Positions 22,097 through 31,081 of a stretch of 64,000 nt of DNA are shown here, one piece after another (the first letter of the stretch is position 1; each line of letters starts with the position of its first letter). The DNA lies in assembly GCA_964531095.1 (NCBI GenBank), contig CAZHED010000006.1, positions 119,718 through 183,717 on the forward strand. The letters are read 5' to 3'. The notes beneath the pieces are model-generated. The model was not told where the DNA came from. It was given only the letters and a program-made list of their open reading frames with translations, and made no database searches. The position numbers were made by a program, and so were the translations under genes. Source of the DNA: Palsa-1150 sp964531095. Lineage in GTDB: Bacteria > Myxococcota_A > Polyangia > Polyangiales > Polyangiaceae.

Positions 22097-22570
22097 ATGC
22101 GCTTAGCCATCCCGAAGGGGGCCTTCGTGGTCGTCAAGGAGATCGCTCGGCACGTTTTGCGGCGCCCGGTCGTCGGGGTCGTCGCGGCGGCCCGTACCCC
22201 GGACGGACGATGGCTGCTCGTGCGGCGCGCGGACGTGGGCGAGTGGGCGCTCGCCGGCGGAACGCTCGAGTGGGGCGAGACGGTCCGCGCGTGTGTCACG
22301 CGCGAGATCGCCGAAGAGGCGGGGATCGACCGGTGCGAAGTCGTTCGGCTGGTCGGAGTGTTTTCACGCCCGGACCGCGACCGTCGATTCCACGCCGTCA
22401 CCGTCGTCGTCGAGTGCCGCGTCGACCCTCCCGTGCGTCCACCCTCGAACCCCGTCGAGATCACCGAAGTGGCGTTCTTCTCCACCGAGGGGCTCCCCCG
22501 CACGCTCGCGATGGGAATGCGGGACATGCTCGACGCGGCGATCGTCGGGGCGAATCCGGTGGTCGAGTAG
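22097..22570 (+). CDS. Nudix hydrolase
   Basis: The 157-aa protein from ATG 22097 shows a full Nudix box: GGTLEWGE, seven residues, then REIAEEAGI, with the catalytic glutamates. Nudix enzymes hydrolyse nucleoside diphosphates linked to another moiety, for example ADP-ribose, oxidised dNTPs or nucleotide sugars; the substrate cannot be read from sequence. 'RPVVGVVAAARTPDGRWLLV' is the usual first strand pair. The placement beside glgP might hint at ADP-glucose-type chemistry, but this is speculation. Longer starts exist from 22010 but overlap the divergent promoter region. A degenerate 21-bp repeat array follows. Confidence 0.9.
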   Translation: MRLAIPKGAFVVVKEIARHVLRRPVVGVVAAARTPDGRWLLVRRADVGEWALAGGTLEWGETVRACVTREIAEEAGIDRCEVVRLVGVFSRPDRDRRFHAVTVVVECRVDPPVRPPSNPVEITEVAFFSTEGLPRTLAMGMRDMLDAAIVGANPVVE

Positions 22571-22686
22571 GGTCTGCGCCGCGGTTCGAGTCCGCGGTAG
22601 GTCGCGACGGGGCCGTTTTGCCGCGGGGGGCATCCGAATCGACGCGGGCGAGGTCGTTTCTCCGCAGGCCGTTGATTTCTTTCGTT

Positions 22687-23079
22687 GAAAGGCCGCGCTC
22701 TCACGCCGTGGCGGCGGCTCCTCATCATGAGGCGCCGCCTCCTCATCGTGAGGCGGCGCCGCCACGAGACCGGAAGGCGGCGCCCCGACGTGGGGAAGGG
22801 CCGGATCTCGTCAAGGCGGACCTCCCTCGCCGCGAAAACGTCCTTTCTGGCACTTTGGCGCCGCCGCCCCGCGACGAGGCGGCCCCGCCCACGAACGAGG
22901 CGACCGCGCCGCGCGTGGAGGAGGCGGCGCCTCATGGTGAGGAGGCACCGCCACGTGGTGAGGAGACGGCGCCACATCGTGAGGGGCCGCCTCCCAACCG
23001 TGAAGCTTCGCGTTCCCCACATGGGGGACGCGCTCTTCAACGCGAGGACCGGCCTTCCCGCGCCGATACCGCCGCCCCA
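22687..23079 (+). repeat. Degenerate 21-bp tandem repeat array (about 19 units)
   Basis: From 22687 the sequence splits cleanly into 21-base units with a loose consensus GAGGCGNCGCCNCCNCATNGT. The + frame has no stop through the whole array and reads as heptapeptides of the type E-A-P-P-P-H-R, E-A-A-P-P-R-D, E-E-A-P-P-R-G; the minus strand reads R-R-L-L-T-x-R. Middle units (about 22790-22860) have decayed. A possible TTG start exists near 22617, but no ribosome site or domain supports a gene. The period and the residue pattern match the array at 58654-59313. Confidence 0.7.
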
Positions 23080-23102
23080 GCAGGTGATGGAGAGGAAGAC
23101 GA

Positions 23103-23193
23103 CCGCCAGGGGCGCCAGGCACGCCAGGATGGCATGAGCCGGATCCTCGAAGACTCTTCCCTTGGCGACCCTGGCGCTCCTGGCGGTTTTCTC
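23103..23193 (+). repeat. Palindromic intergenic element, copy 2 of 3
   Basis: The left arm CCGCCAGGGGCGCCAGG (from 23103) pairs with the right arm CTGGCGCTCCTGGCGG, followed by TTTTCTCTCC. Sequence and orientation match the copies at 12591 and 36291, including the shared CTTCCCTTGGCGA block. It directly follows the 21-bp array and lies 65 bp before the exonuclease gene, where it could end transcription from upstream. Confidence 0.75.
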
Positions 23194-23258
23194 TCCTCCG
23201 CCCCCTGTTCAGCATCCGCTAGGCGTCGGCACTGAACTAATGTACTGCTCCATGAGCC

Positions 23259-24536
23259 GTGTCGCTCCGAAGCAAGCTCTCTCGGCTCGACTCTGCAGGG
23301 CCCGCGGATGACCGCCCGAGGCCGGCCAACGCCGAAACGGCCCGCCGCGCGGGGGTGCTCGACGACCTGCGCGCTCGCATCCAATCGACCCTCGAACGCA
23401 CGGCGCGCCGGGCGCCCTCGCCGCCTCCGCCCGTCGACACCGTCGATCTGCCGTTCGCCACCTTGGATACGCGCTCGGGTCCACTCCACGTCCGCACGCA
23501 ACGACTCTCGCCCGCCCACCGAACGGGGCGTGTCCCAGTTGCCGGCGCCCGCGACGCGAGCGCCGACGTCCTCGCGCTGCTGGCGCTCGACCCGGGCCTT
23601 GCCCGCTGCGAACCGGCCCGCGCGCTGTTTCTGGACACAGAGACCACGGGGCTCTCGGGCGGCGCGGGCACCGTCGCCTTCCTCGTGGGGTTGGCTTGGT
23701 GGGACGCGGGAAGCCTCGTGCTCGAACAGCTGCTCGTGCGCGCCCTCGGGGAGGAAGCTCCCATGCTCGAGCGCGTGGCGGAGCGCATCCAGCGTGCGTC
23801 GATGCTCGTGACCTTCAACGGCAAGAGCTTCGACGTGCCCCTCCTTCGCACGCGCTTCGTGATGGCGAGGCTCGACGCCCCTGTCGAGCCGCCACACCTC
23901 GATCTCTTGCACGTCGCGCGTCGCGTGCACGGAAAGCGCATGAAGCAGGGGTGCCGGCTCGTCGCGATCGAGCGGGACGTGCTCGGGTTCGAGCGAAGCG
24001 ACGACGTCGAATCGAGCGACGTGAGCGCGTGTTACCTGCACTTCTTGCGAACGGGCGAAGCAGGCGCGCTCCTCGGTGTCGTCGAGCACAACGCGTGGGA
24101 TGTCGTCGCGATGGCGTCGCTGGTCGCGCTCTACGGCGAACCGCTTCACGCGTCGCTCGCGTCGGACGACCTCGCGGGCGTGGCGCGGACGTTCGTGCGC
24201 GCAGGGGCGCTCGATCGAGCCCAAATCGCCGCGCAGGCCGCCGTGGAGCAGGACGGCTCGCCGGAGTCGCTCCGCGCCCGGGCATACGTCGCCAAGGCGC
24301 GCGGCGATCGAGCGTGCGCGCTCGCCGATTTCGAGGCGCTCGCGGCCGCGATCGACGACGCTACCGTTCGCCTCGAGCTCGCCAAGCTCTACGAACACTG
24401 GGTCAAGGAGCCGACGCGCGCCCTCGAGTGGGTCGTGCGCGGAACGGGCGAAACCGCCGAGCGCACCGAGCGGCGCTCCGCGCGGCTCGCGCGCAAAGCC
24501 GAGCGGATCAAAGCGTCGCCGCGACCCCGGTGGTGA
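23259..24536 (+). CDS. YprB-like RNase H-fold exonuclease domain protein
   Basis: The 425-aa protein starts at GTG 23259. It has a DEDD-type ribonuclease H-like fold: ExoI 'FLDTETTGLSGGAGTVAFLV', ExoII 'LVTFNGKSFDVPLLRTRF', and ExoIII 'VVEHNAWDVVAMASLVALYG', as in the YprB/DUF-type family predicted to act on RNA or DNA. The C-terminal ~150 residues are TPR-like ('AGVARTFVRAGALDRAQIAA'), with a basic tail. The N-terminal ~120 residues are poorly conserved and Pro/Arg-rich. Its end overlaps the convergent lipoprotein gene by 29 bp. No strong ribosome site precedes the GTG, so a later start is possible. Confidence 0.82.
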   Translation: MSLRSKLSRLDSAGPADDRPRPANAETARRAGVLDDLRARIQSTLERTARRAPSPPPPVDTVDLPFATLDTRSGPLHVRTQRLSPAHRTGRVPVAGARDASADVLALLALDPGLARCEPARALFLDTETTGLSGGAGTVAFLVGLAWWDAGSLVLEQLLVRALGEEAPMLERVAERIQRASMLVTFNGKSFDVPLLRTRFVMARLDAPVEPPHLDLLHVARRVHGKRMKQGCRLVAIERDVLGFERSDDVESSDVSACYLHFLRTGEAGALLGVVEHNAWDVVAMASLVALYGEPLHASLASDDLAGVARTFVRAGALDRAQIAAQAAVEQDGSPESLRARAYVAKARGDRACALADFEALAAAIDDATVRLELAKLYEHWVKEPTRALEWVVRGTGETAERTERRSARLARKAERIKASPRPRW

Positions 24537-25338
24537 TGGTGACGAGTCCGATGAAGCCTGCAGGCACGTTCGTCGACGTCGTTCGCGTGACGAAAACGGT
24601 GCAGCTTCCCGAGGCCGGAAATACGCCCGCCGGGATGGTGTACGCGCCGGTGTCGTGGCTATCGAAGCTCGGCAAATCGGTCTGCGCGATCCAGTCGACG
24701 AAGGGCGTGCTGCACTGGACGCGGACATCGACGGCCACGTGGGGATCGCCGCTCGGCGCCCATGTGATGGGAAGGGCAGTCGCAGCGGTGGGCGCGGCCG
24801 TCAGCGTGACGGTGTGCTCTGCGGGCGAGACCACACGCAGGCCGGCGCGCGATCCCAGGGTTTGCGTGACCGACACGTCGTACGCCGCGGACAGGCTCGT
24901 TAGCGCGACGTTGTAGACCCCCGGCTGCGTCGTCGACACCGCGGTCAACGGCGCGCCGCCGAGGGGCGTGACCACGACCGTCGCGCCGTCGAGCTGGTTT
25001 CTCATCGGGTCTTGAACGATCACCATCGCGTTGCCGACGTGCATCTGCGGGATGTTGTCCCATTGGATGTTCGCGGTGACCAAGATGCCGGAGCTCGCCT
25101 CGGGAGCTGCGTCCGATCCTGGCATCGATCCGCCATCCGCGGCGTCGTCGAGACCGCTGTCGTCGACGGCGCCGCCGTCGTCACCTGCGCCGCCGTTATC
25201 CGCGCCGCTGTCCTCCGTACCGACGCTCGCACCATCGGCTCCGACCGATCCATCGCTGGACCCACCCGGGGAGCCCGCCGTCGAGCCGCTGCCGCAACCA
25301 AGCAAAAGGAGGGACGGGACGATGACCCGAGCGCGCAT
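24508..25338 (-). CDS. Asp/Gly-rich lipoprotein, 276 aa
   Basis: A lipoprotein signal ('MRARVIVPSLLLLGCGSG') is followed by a ~60-residue low-complexity linker rich in Gly, Asp, Ser and Ala ('GADNGGAGDDGGAVDDSG'), the style seen in many Polyangiales surface proteins. The remaining ~190 residues look beta-rich ('GILVTANIQWDNIPQMHVGN', 'GATVVVTPLGG', 'TITTGVAATL') and suggest an Ig-like or carboxypeptidase-regulatory-like extracellular domain. No enzyme motif. It is convergent with, and overlaps by 29 bp, the exonuclease gene. Function unknown. Confidence 0.8.
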   Translation of the reverse strand: MRARVIVPSLLLLGCGSGSTAGSPGGSSDGSVGADGASVGTEDSGADNGGAGDDGGAVDDSGLDDAADGGSMPGSDAAPEASSGILVTANIQWDNIPQMHVGNAMVIVQDPMRNQLDGATVVVTPLGGAPLTAVSTTQPGVYNVALTSLSAAYDVSVTQTLGSRAGLRVVSPAEHTVTLTAAPTAATALPITWAPSGDPHVAVDVRVQCSTPFVDWIAQTDLPSFDSHDTGAYTIPAGVFPASGSCTVFVTRTTSTNVPAGFIGLVTITTGVAATL

Positions 25339-25455
25339 TCAAGCATTCTACGCGTCGAAGATCGCGGTTCGCGATTTCTCTACGTTCCCCCATCGGCTGA
25401 CATCGACCCACTCGCGTTCAGACCGATGACGACGCGAGCAACGATCCCACCGGCG

Positions 25456-26769
25456 TCATCGTCTTTCTGAAATCGCGGCAAACGATTCATCGAGAATGCC
25501 AAGCGCATCGTCGACCTCGCGCGCGGTCACGACGAGCGGCGGAGCGATGCGCAATACATTGCTGTAGAGCCCTCCGCGTCCGACGAGGAGCCCCCGCCGC
25601 CTGGCCTCCTCGAAGGCCGCGACGGTCGTCTCCACGGCCGGCGTGCGGTCGCCGGCCTTTTCGTCGCGCACGATCTCGACTCCTTGCATGAGACCGCGGC
25701 CCCGCACATCGCCGATGACCGTGTACTTCGCCTTCAACGACTCGAGCCCCTCGCGCAGGATCTTCCCCATTGCCCCGGCGTTGTCCGCCAGGCGCTCCTC
25801 GACGATCGTATCGATGGTGGCGTTCGCCGCCGCACACGCGATCGGATTGCCTCCGAACGTCGCGATGTTCCCCGCGCGCCAGGCGCCGGCGATAGGCGCC
25901 GTCGTGACCACGGCGCTGATCGGGTATCCGTTGGCGATTCCCTTGGCCATCGTCACGATGTCCGGCTCGACCCCCTCGTGGTCGACGCCCCACATCGTGC
26001 CGGTGCGGCCGAAGCCGGTCTGCACCTCGTCGCACACGAAGACGCCGCCGTAGCGCCGGACGATGTCGACGACGAGCTGCATCCAGCCGGGCGGCGGGGC
26101 GATCACGCCGCCGACACCCAAGATTGGCTCGATGACCACTCCTGCGACCTGCCCCGTGGTGGTGGTTCGAATCAGCTCTTCCACGTCTTGCGCGCAGCGG
26201 AGCTCGCAGCTCGGGTACGCGAGGCCGAAGGGGCACCGGTAGCAATAGGGGGCGTGGGCGTGCTTCGCCGCGGCGACCTGCGATGTCGACTGCCGGTAGC
26301 TCGAATGACCGGTGAGCGCCTGTCCGAGCATCGTGCGCCCCGAGTATCCATGGCGAAGGGCGATGACCTCCTGCCGCCCGGTGTGCGCTTGCGCGAGCGC
26401 GACCGCGGTCTCGTCCGCCTCGCTGCCGCTCGCGCAGAAAAACGCCTTCTCGAGCGCGCCGGGCGCCAGCTTCACGAGCTTCTCGGCGAGGCTGGCGAGC
26501 GGGAGCGTCGGGTACACCGTCGATACGTGACCGAGACGATCCATCTGCGCGCGAACCGCCGCGTTCACGCGCTCGTTGGCGTGACCCACGCTGACCGTCA
26601 GGATGCCGCCGAAAAAATCGAGGTACGTCTTGCCGTCGAAATCGCGGACCTGGCAGCCCTTGCCGCTTTCGATCGCAACGGGCTCCGCGTAGTACGTGGC
26701 CACGCTCGGAAAGAGGTACTGCTTGTACTTCGACGCGACGTCAGCGACCGAGGGCTTCTTCTCGTTCAC
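25456..26769 (-). CDS. Class III PLP-dependent aminotransferase
   Basis: This 437-aa fold-type I aminotransferase transfers an amino group to a keto acid. It shows 'CQVRDFDGKTYLDFFGGI', 'FFCASGSEADETAVALA' (phosphate cup), 'VFVCDEVQTGFGRTG' (PLP-contacting Asp), and the Schiff-base Lys in 'TMAKGIANGYPISAVV'. It resembles the AGXT2/4-aminobutyrate aminotransferase group. Between residues ~175 and ~195 it carries a Cys cluster ('YCYRCPFGLAYPSCELRC') that is also known in GABA-aminotransferase-like enzymes. Exact substrate is uncertain. It lies 18 bp downstream of the S46 peptidase on the same strand, so the two may share a transcript. Confidence 0.88.
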   Translation of the reverse strand: MNEKKPSVADVASKYKQYLFPSVATYYAEPVAIESGKGCQVRDFDGKTYLDFFGGILTVSVGHANERVNAAVRAQMDRLGHVSTVYPTLPLASLAEKLVKLAPGALEKAFFCASGSEADETAVALAQAHTGRQEVIALRHGYSGRTMLGQALTGHSSYRQSTSQVAAAKHAHAPYCYRCPFGLAYPSCELRCAQDVEELIRTTTTGQVAGVVIEPILGVGGVIAPPPGWMQLVVDIVRRYGGVFVCDEVQTGFGRTGTMWGVDHEGVEPDIVTMAKGIANGYPISAVVTTAPIAGAWRAGNIATFGGNPIACAAANATIDTIVEERLADNAGAMGKILREGLESLKAKYTVIGDVRGRGLMQGVEIVRDEKAGDRTPAVETTVAAFEEARRRGLLVGRGGLYSNVLRIAPPLVVTAREVDDALGILDESFAAISERR

Positions 26770-26787
26770 GAAGGGCGTTGTAGCAGC

Positions 26788-28845
26788 TCACTGCGACGAC
26801 AGCTCTTCGGCGAGCGCGTCGGCCCCGTACACCTTGCGGAGCGCTTCGAGCATCGCGGCCGTGTCGACGCTGATCGCCCGCGCGGTCGTCTCGTCGTACA
26901 CGAACCGATTCGGCATGCTCGACAGGTTGCCGTCGAAGATCAGACCAACCAGGTCGCCCGCCGGGTCCACGACGGGGCTCCCGCTGTTGCCGCCGATGAT
27001 GTCGTTGGTGGACACGAAGTTGAGCGGCGTCGTCGCCGAGAGCCTGCCTCGTGCTTGCGTCCAGCGCGCGGGCAGCAGGTATGGGTCGGCGCCGGTCGCG
27101 TGCCGGAACATGCCGCCGAAGTCGGTCGCGTAAGGCACCGGCTTGCCTCGCTCCGTGTACCCTTTGACGACGCCGACGGAGAGCCGAAGGGTGAACGTCG
27201 CATCCGGGGCGCGGCTGGTGCCGTCGACGGCGAACGTTGCCTCGGCCACCTTGCGCCCGAGCGCGCGCATCGGCGCCTCGATCTCGTCGTCGTACCGCTT
27301 GCGCGTCGCGCGCGCCTCAGGCTCGATCGCGCGCATCGCGGCCATCAGCGGATCGGTCGACGCATCGACCGCCGCCCGGCCGCCGTCCCAGAGGGCGCGA
27401 CGCGCGTAGACGTCGTAGAGGCGGCTGTTGGCGATGATCTCTCGCGCGGCTTGCTCCGGCGAACGCCCCGCGAGCACTCTCTCTACGAGCGGCTCACCGG
27501 GGCCGAACGCGTCCTTCAACCCGCGCAGCCACTGCGCCACGTACGACTCTTCGACCCCAGGGTAGAGCGGGGCGGCGGACAGCACGTGGAGCGACAGCTC
27601 TTCGAGCGCCGTGTCGCGGTACTCGGGAAGGCGCTGATCGTTGGGCAACGATCGCTCCTCGGGAAGGCGCACGAGAGTGCGCGCGAAGCGCAGGAGCGGC
27701 CCGCCGAGGCCGGCCTCGAGCGCCTCGTAGCGCGGGTACATTTCGGCGTAGACCCGCTGGACGCGCGCGATGTCGTCCCAGGCGCCGCCGAACTTCGACT
27801 TGAGAGACGGGTCGCCGTCGACCGCGGTGCGCAGCCGTTGCTCCATGTCCGACTTCTTCCGCATGAGCGCAGAGTCGCGCAGCCCTCGCTCGAAGCCGCC
27901 GAGAGCCTTCAACGAGTTCTCGACCCCGAACATCGCCTCGCGAGCCTGGCGCTTGCCCTCGGGTCCCGTCGCTGCCCACCGCAGGAGTCCCTCGCGCCAA
28001 GCGCCCATGCGCGCGATCGTGCGCGGATAGATGACGTCTCGCAGCGCCTCGAGCTCGGCGACGGTCGCGTTGCGGCTGGTTCGACCGGGGTGGCCGCTCG
28101 TGAAGACCACGTCACCGTCCTTCGGCCCGCTCGGACTCCAGCGCAGCCAATCCTTGGGGGCGAGCGGCTTACCCTCTTCGTAGACACGGAAAATAGCGAG
28201 GTCGAGGTCGTAGCGAGGAAAGGTGAAGTTGTCGGGGTCGCCGCCGAAGAATGCGACGTCACCTTCGGGCGCGAAGACCAGGCGCACGTCCGTGTACCGG
28301 CGGTACCGATACAGGTGATACATCGCGCCGGCGTACAGAGTCACGACGTCGCAGCGCAGCTTGGTGGCCTCGTGGCACTCTTTTTCGATCGCGCTCATCA
28401 CGCCCTTCATGGCGCGATTGCCCTCGGCGTCGGACATTCCGGCGGTGCGGGCGTCGTGCACGCGCCGCGAAACGTCCTCGGTCGAAACGAGATCGTCGAC
28501 CTCGAGATCCGGGCACGCCGCCTCGGGACCGTCTCGGCCGGCCAGGTACCCGGTGGCGAGGTAGTCGCGCGAAGGGCTGGCCAGCTTCGCGATGCAGTCG
28601 CCCGCTACGTGGTGGTTGGTGAGCACGAGGCCGTGCGGCGACACGAACGACCCCGAACCTCCCACGTTGAAGCGGACGCTGGCGAGGCGAACGCGATCGA
28701 GCCAGGCGTCGGTGAGCACCACGTGGTGTGCCTGCTCGATGCGCTGGCGCGGCACCATGTCGAAAGGCCACATCCCTTCGTCCGCCCGGGCGGCGGGGCA
28801 GGCGAGGAGAGCGGCCGTGAGAACCGGCAGGAGCGAGAAACGCAT
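26788..28845 (-). CDS. S46 family dipeptidyl-peptidase (DPP7/DPP11-like)
   Basis: The 685-aa secreted serine exopeptidase removes dipeptides from peptide N-termini in the periplasm. It has a Sec signal ('LLPVLTAALLACPAARADEG'), the His of the triad in 'LVLTNHHVAGDC' (H79), the Asp region 'DNFTFPRYDLDLAIFRVYEE', and the nucleophile in 'IIGGNSGSPVVDP'. Length and motif order fit S46. Together with the neighbouring aminotransferase (18 bp downstream) and the upstream SprT-like gene it forms a leftward run, consistent with peptide and amino-acid use by a proteolytic predator or saprophyte. Confidence 0.93.
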   Translation of the reverse strand: MRFSLLPVLTAALLACPAARADEGMWPFDMVPRQRIEQAHHVVLTDAWLDRVRLASVRFNVGGSGSFVSPHGLVLTNHHVAGDCIAKLASPSRDYLATGYLAGRDGPEAACPDLEVDDLVSTEDVSRRVHDARTAGMSDAEGNRAMKGVMSAIEKECHEATKLRCDVVTLYAGAMYHLYRYRRYTDVRLVFAPEGDVAFFGGDPDNFTFPRYDLDLAIFRVYEEGKPLAPKDWLRWSPSGPKDGDVVFTSGHPGRTSRNATVAELEALRDVIYPRTIARMGAWREGLLRWAATGPEGKRQAREAMFGVENSLKALGGFERGLRDSALMRKKSDMEQRLRTAVDGDPSLKSKFGGAWDDIARVQRVYAEMYPRYEALEAGLGGPLLRFARTLVRLPEERSLPNDQRLPEYRDTALEELSLHVLSAAPLYPGVEESYVAQWLRGLKDAFGPGEPLVERVLAGRSPEQAAREIIANSRLYDVYARRALWDGGRAAVDASTDPLMAAMRAIEPEARATRKRYDDEIEAPMRALGRKVAEATFAVDGTSRAPDATFTLRLSVGVVKGYTERGKPVPYATDFGGMFRHATGADPYLLPARWTQARGRLSATTPLNFVSTNDIIGGNSGSPVVDPAGDLVGLIFDGNLSSMPNRFVYDETTARAISVDTAAMLEALRKVYGADALAEELSSQ

Positions 28846-28854
28846 CGCTGCACT

Positions 28855-29931
28855 CTACGCCTTCGCAGGGAGAAGACGGCCGCGTGACACCGTCACGCCC
28901 TGTACCGGCCTGTGCAGGACGATCTTGCGACCTGCTTCGCGCCCGTGGACCCAAGCGTCGGTGCGCTGCTGCCCGGCGTGCCGAACATGCCGAACGTGGG
29001 GGTGGCGCCGGCGGAAGTAGCGAACGAGGTCGCCGTCGCCGACCCACACGAGCCCTTCGCTCCGGCTCTTTGCGGACTGGCGGGAGAGCGTGTCGGCGAA
29101 GCCGGTCATGACGCCGGCGAGGAACGCTCGCCTCTCGCGGTTCGAAGAGATGGCGGTCGCCCGCCGGTGTTCGCTCCAGAGGCGATCCGCGGTTTCGCGC
29201 AGGAAGCCGTGAACGTACTCGGCGATCGCGAGGTTCGGGCGGGTGCCGCAAATCTCGAGCACGCTGCCGCGCTTGGCTTCGAGTGGCCGGTACACCGGCA
29301 CCCAGATGGCCTCGACGAAGAAATGCTTGCCGAGGATCATCGCGACGATTCGCTCGTGCTCGAGCACCCGCCCGGACGGCCGCCCGAGGTGCGCGAAGCC
29401 GTATGCGCGCGCAGCCGCGGCGCGGGCGGCGTCGAGGTTGTGCTTGAGCATCAGCCGGTGGGCCGCGGCCATCGCGGCCTCCGCCTCGTTGCGGTTCGGG
29501 CTCTCGGCAAGCGCAAGGAGACGCGCCACCCGATCCACGATCCGGTTCGCCGGCTCTGCGGGGTCCGCTCGCGGCAGCCCCGTGGCGTGGGCGTCGATCC
29601 CCAGCTTCGAGCACACTTCGCGAAACGCGGGTCCGTGCGGTGTCTGCTCTCTCTCGCCCAGCACTTCGTACACGTACTGGTGGGCGGCCTCGTGCTTGAG
29701 CACTTCCACCACGGCGCCCCACGGGTTCTCGACCACGAGCGCCCGCGAGATTTCGATCGTTCGGGTCGCCGGTATCCACCGCCCCAAGGTGGCCCGCGTT
29801 CCGACGAGCTCGAGCGTGGGGGCGGTCAGCGCGCCCCGGAAGAACGAGTCGTTGATCTGCCAAAATGTCGTACGAAGCTCGCGCACGAGCGCGGCATCGA
29901 GCGCGGCGGTGAGCTCCGCGTCGCGGTCCAT
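28855..29931 (-). CDS. SprT-like metalloprotease-fold protein with DUF2786
   Basis: ATG 29931 ('MDRDAELTAALDAALVRELR') gives 358 aa; the frame stays open to 29997. The N-terminal half is SprT/zincin-like: 'INDSFFRGALTAPTLEL', then the zinc motif HEAAH in 'VVEVLKHEAAHQYVYEVLG' and a downstream 'HGPAFREVCSKLG'. The second half carries DUF2786-like sequence ('IVDRVARLLALAESPNRNEA') typical of bacterial SprT fusions. Such proteins may act as DNA-protein-crosslink or general proteases; the role here is unproven. It lies 9 bp upstream of the S46 peptidase start on the same strand. Confidence 0.8.
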   Translation of the reverse strand: MDRDAELTAALDAALVRELRTTFWQINDSFFRGALTAPTLELVGTRATLGRWIPATRTIEISRALVVENPWGAVVEVLKHEAAHQYVYEVLGEREQTPHGPAFREVCSKLGIDAHATGLPRADPAEPANRIVDRVARLLALAESPNRNEAEAAMAAAHRLMLKHNLDAARAAAARAYGFAHLGRPSGRVLEHERIVAMILGKHFFVEAIWVPVYRPLEAKRGSVLEICGTRPNLAIAEYVHGFLRETADRLWSEHRRATAISSNRERRAFLAGVMTGFADTLSRQSAKSRSEGLVWVGDGDLVRYFRRRHPHVRHVRHAGQQRTDAWVHGREAGRKIVLHRPVQGVTVSRGRLLPAKA

Positions 29932-30036
29932 TCGAGGTCGTTCGTGTAGCACGACTCGGGCGGAAGGGGCCCGAGCGAGCGGGCCGGGCAACGGCAATTG
30001 GCCACGCTGTGGCGTTTCGCTTCGGCGATCGCCGGG

Positions 30037-30504
30037 TCACTTGGTGCGCGGCGGTCCGGTTCCGCGGGCTGCCTCCAGCCGCGCCACGATCCACGCCTGA
30101 TGCCGTCGTTCGTCCACCAGATTTTGCTTGAGCACGGCGACGACGTCGACGGGGATGCCCGGCTGGGACGCCGCGTTCTCGTAAACGGCCGTGGCCTCCG
30201 CCTCGTTGGTGCGCATCGCCTCGATCAGCAGGCCTTCTTCGATGACTCCGCGCAAGTCGACCGTTGGACGAAGGACGCCCTGGCGAAGGTCGCCGTGGCT
30301 GAGCGGCTCTCCGCCCAGATTTCGCACGACCATCGTGAGCGCGTCGACGTGACGCCGATGGTCGGCGAGGAACGCTCCGAATTCGGCTCGGTCGAGGGCG
30401 TCGCCCAGCCGCGTCTTCGCGGTCTTGAAGGTCTCGATGGCCCCCTTGTCGATCTGGATGAGCCGGTTGAGAAGAGCGATGACATCATTGAGCATGCGCG
30501 CCAT
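30037..30504 (-). CDS. Ferritin-like protein (DUF2383 family)
   Basis: The 155-aa protein from ATG 30504 (further ATG at 30495) is predicted to be a four-helix bundle. It shows the DUF2383 pattern 'LNRLIQIDKGAIETFKTAKT', 'FLADHRRHVDALTMVVRNLG' and a final helix 'LKQNLVDERRHQAWI', with acidic/His residues (D, H, E, E..H) suited to a di-iron centre. Family members are small stress-linked proteins; the substrate and role are unknown. It is divergent from a small membrane-associated protein (30632), also of a stress-linked family. Confidence 0.75.
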   Translation of the reverse strand: MARMLNDVIALLNRLIQIDKGAIETFKTAKTRLGDALDRAEFGAFLADHRRHVDALTMVVRNLGGEPLSHGDLRQGVLRPTVDLRGVIEEGLLIEAMRTNEAEATAVYENAASQPGIPVDVVAVLKQNLVDERRHQAWIVARLEAARGTGPPRTK

Positions 30505-30631
30505 GGCCCGCCTCCCGCGCCGGCTCAAGCGAAGCGCGTGCCCCCGCTCTGGCTAGTCCGTACGCCGCGCGCACTCGTCTTGCACAGCCGGCGGGAAGGC
30601 AATCAATCGAAACGGTACGAGGGATTCGAGA

Positions 30632-31000
30632 ATGAGCCCGACCAGGATCGACGACGACCAGCAGTCGCAGCAGCGCCCGCAGCAGGACGAAGGCAACGGA
30701 GTGAGCGCCGCCGAGCGGATGCGCCACCCCCAACGAGCGCAAACGTTCGACTCGGCACGCATGCGCCAGGTGGCACGGACTCTCGGAGGCCAGCTGCAGG
30801 CGCAAGCGCGCAAACGCCCGTACGCGATGATCGGTGCCGCCGCCGGCGTCGGCTTCGTCGCGGGAAGCCTGTTCGGGTCGAGGCTGGGGCAGATCGCGAT
30901 CGCGGCCGGAATTGGATACGTCGCGAGGAACGTGCTCGAGGGAGAGATGGGCGAACCGCTGCGGAGAGGCTTCGAGAAGCTCGTGCAGGAGCGCGGCTAG
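30632..31000 (+). CDS. Small membrane-associated glycine-zipper protein (YqjD/DUF883-like)
   Basis: The 122-aa protein has a Gln/Asp-rich N-terminus, an amphipathic helical part ('MRQVARTLGGQLQAQARKRP'), and a hydrophobic glycine-zipper segment ('MIGAAAGVGFVAGSLFGSRL') followed by a second apolar stretch and a basic tail. This layout is like YqjD/ElaB-type inner-membrane proteins, which in E. coli associate with ribosomes in stationary phase; that role is only analogy. It is divergent from the ferritin-like gene with 127 bp between them. No operon partner. Confidence 0.65.
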   Translation: MSPTRIDDDQQSQQRPQQDEGNGVSAAERMRHPQRAQTFDSARMRQVARTLGGQLQAQARKRPYAMIGAAAGVGFVAGSLFGSRLGQIAIAAGIGYVARNVLEGEMGEPLRRGFEKLVQERG

Positions 31001-31081
31001 TGCCGTCCGGCAGAAACTCTGCCAGGTGATGGCCACGCCGACGGCCCGCTGCACTCCGCGACCCTGACGACGGACACGCCT

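Noticed and set aside
25684..28887. 1067-aa open frame on the + strand
   Set aside because: It is antisense to the aminotransferase and S46 peptidase, which have complete catalytic motifs.
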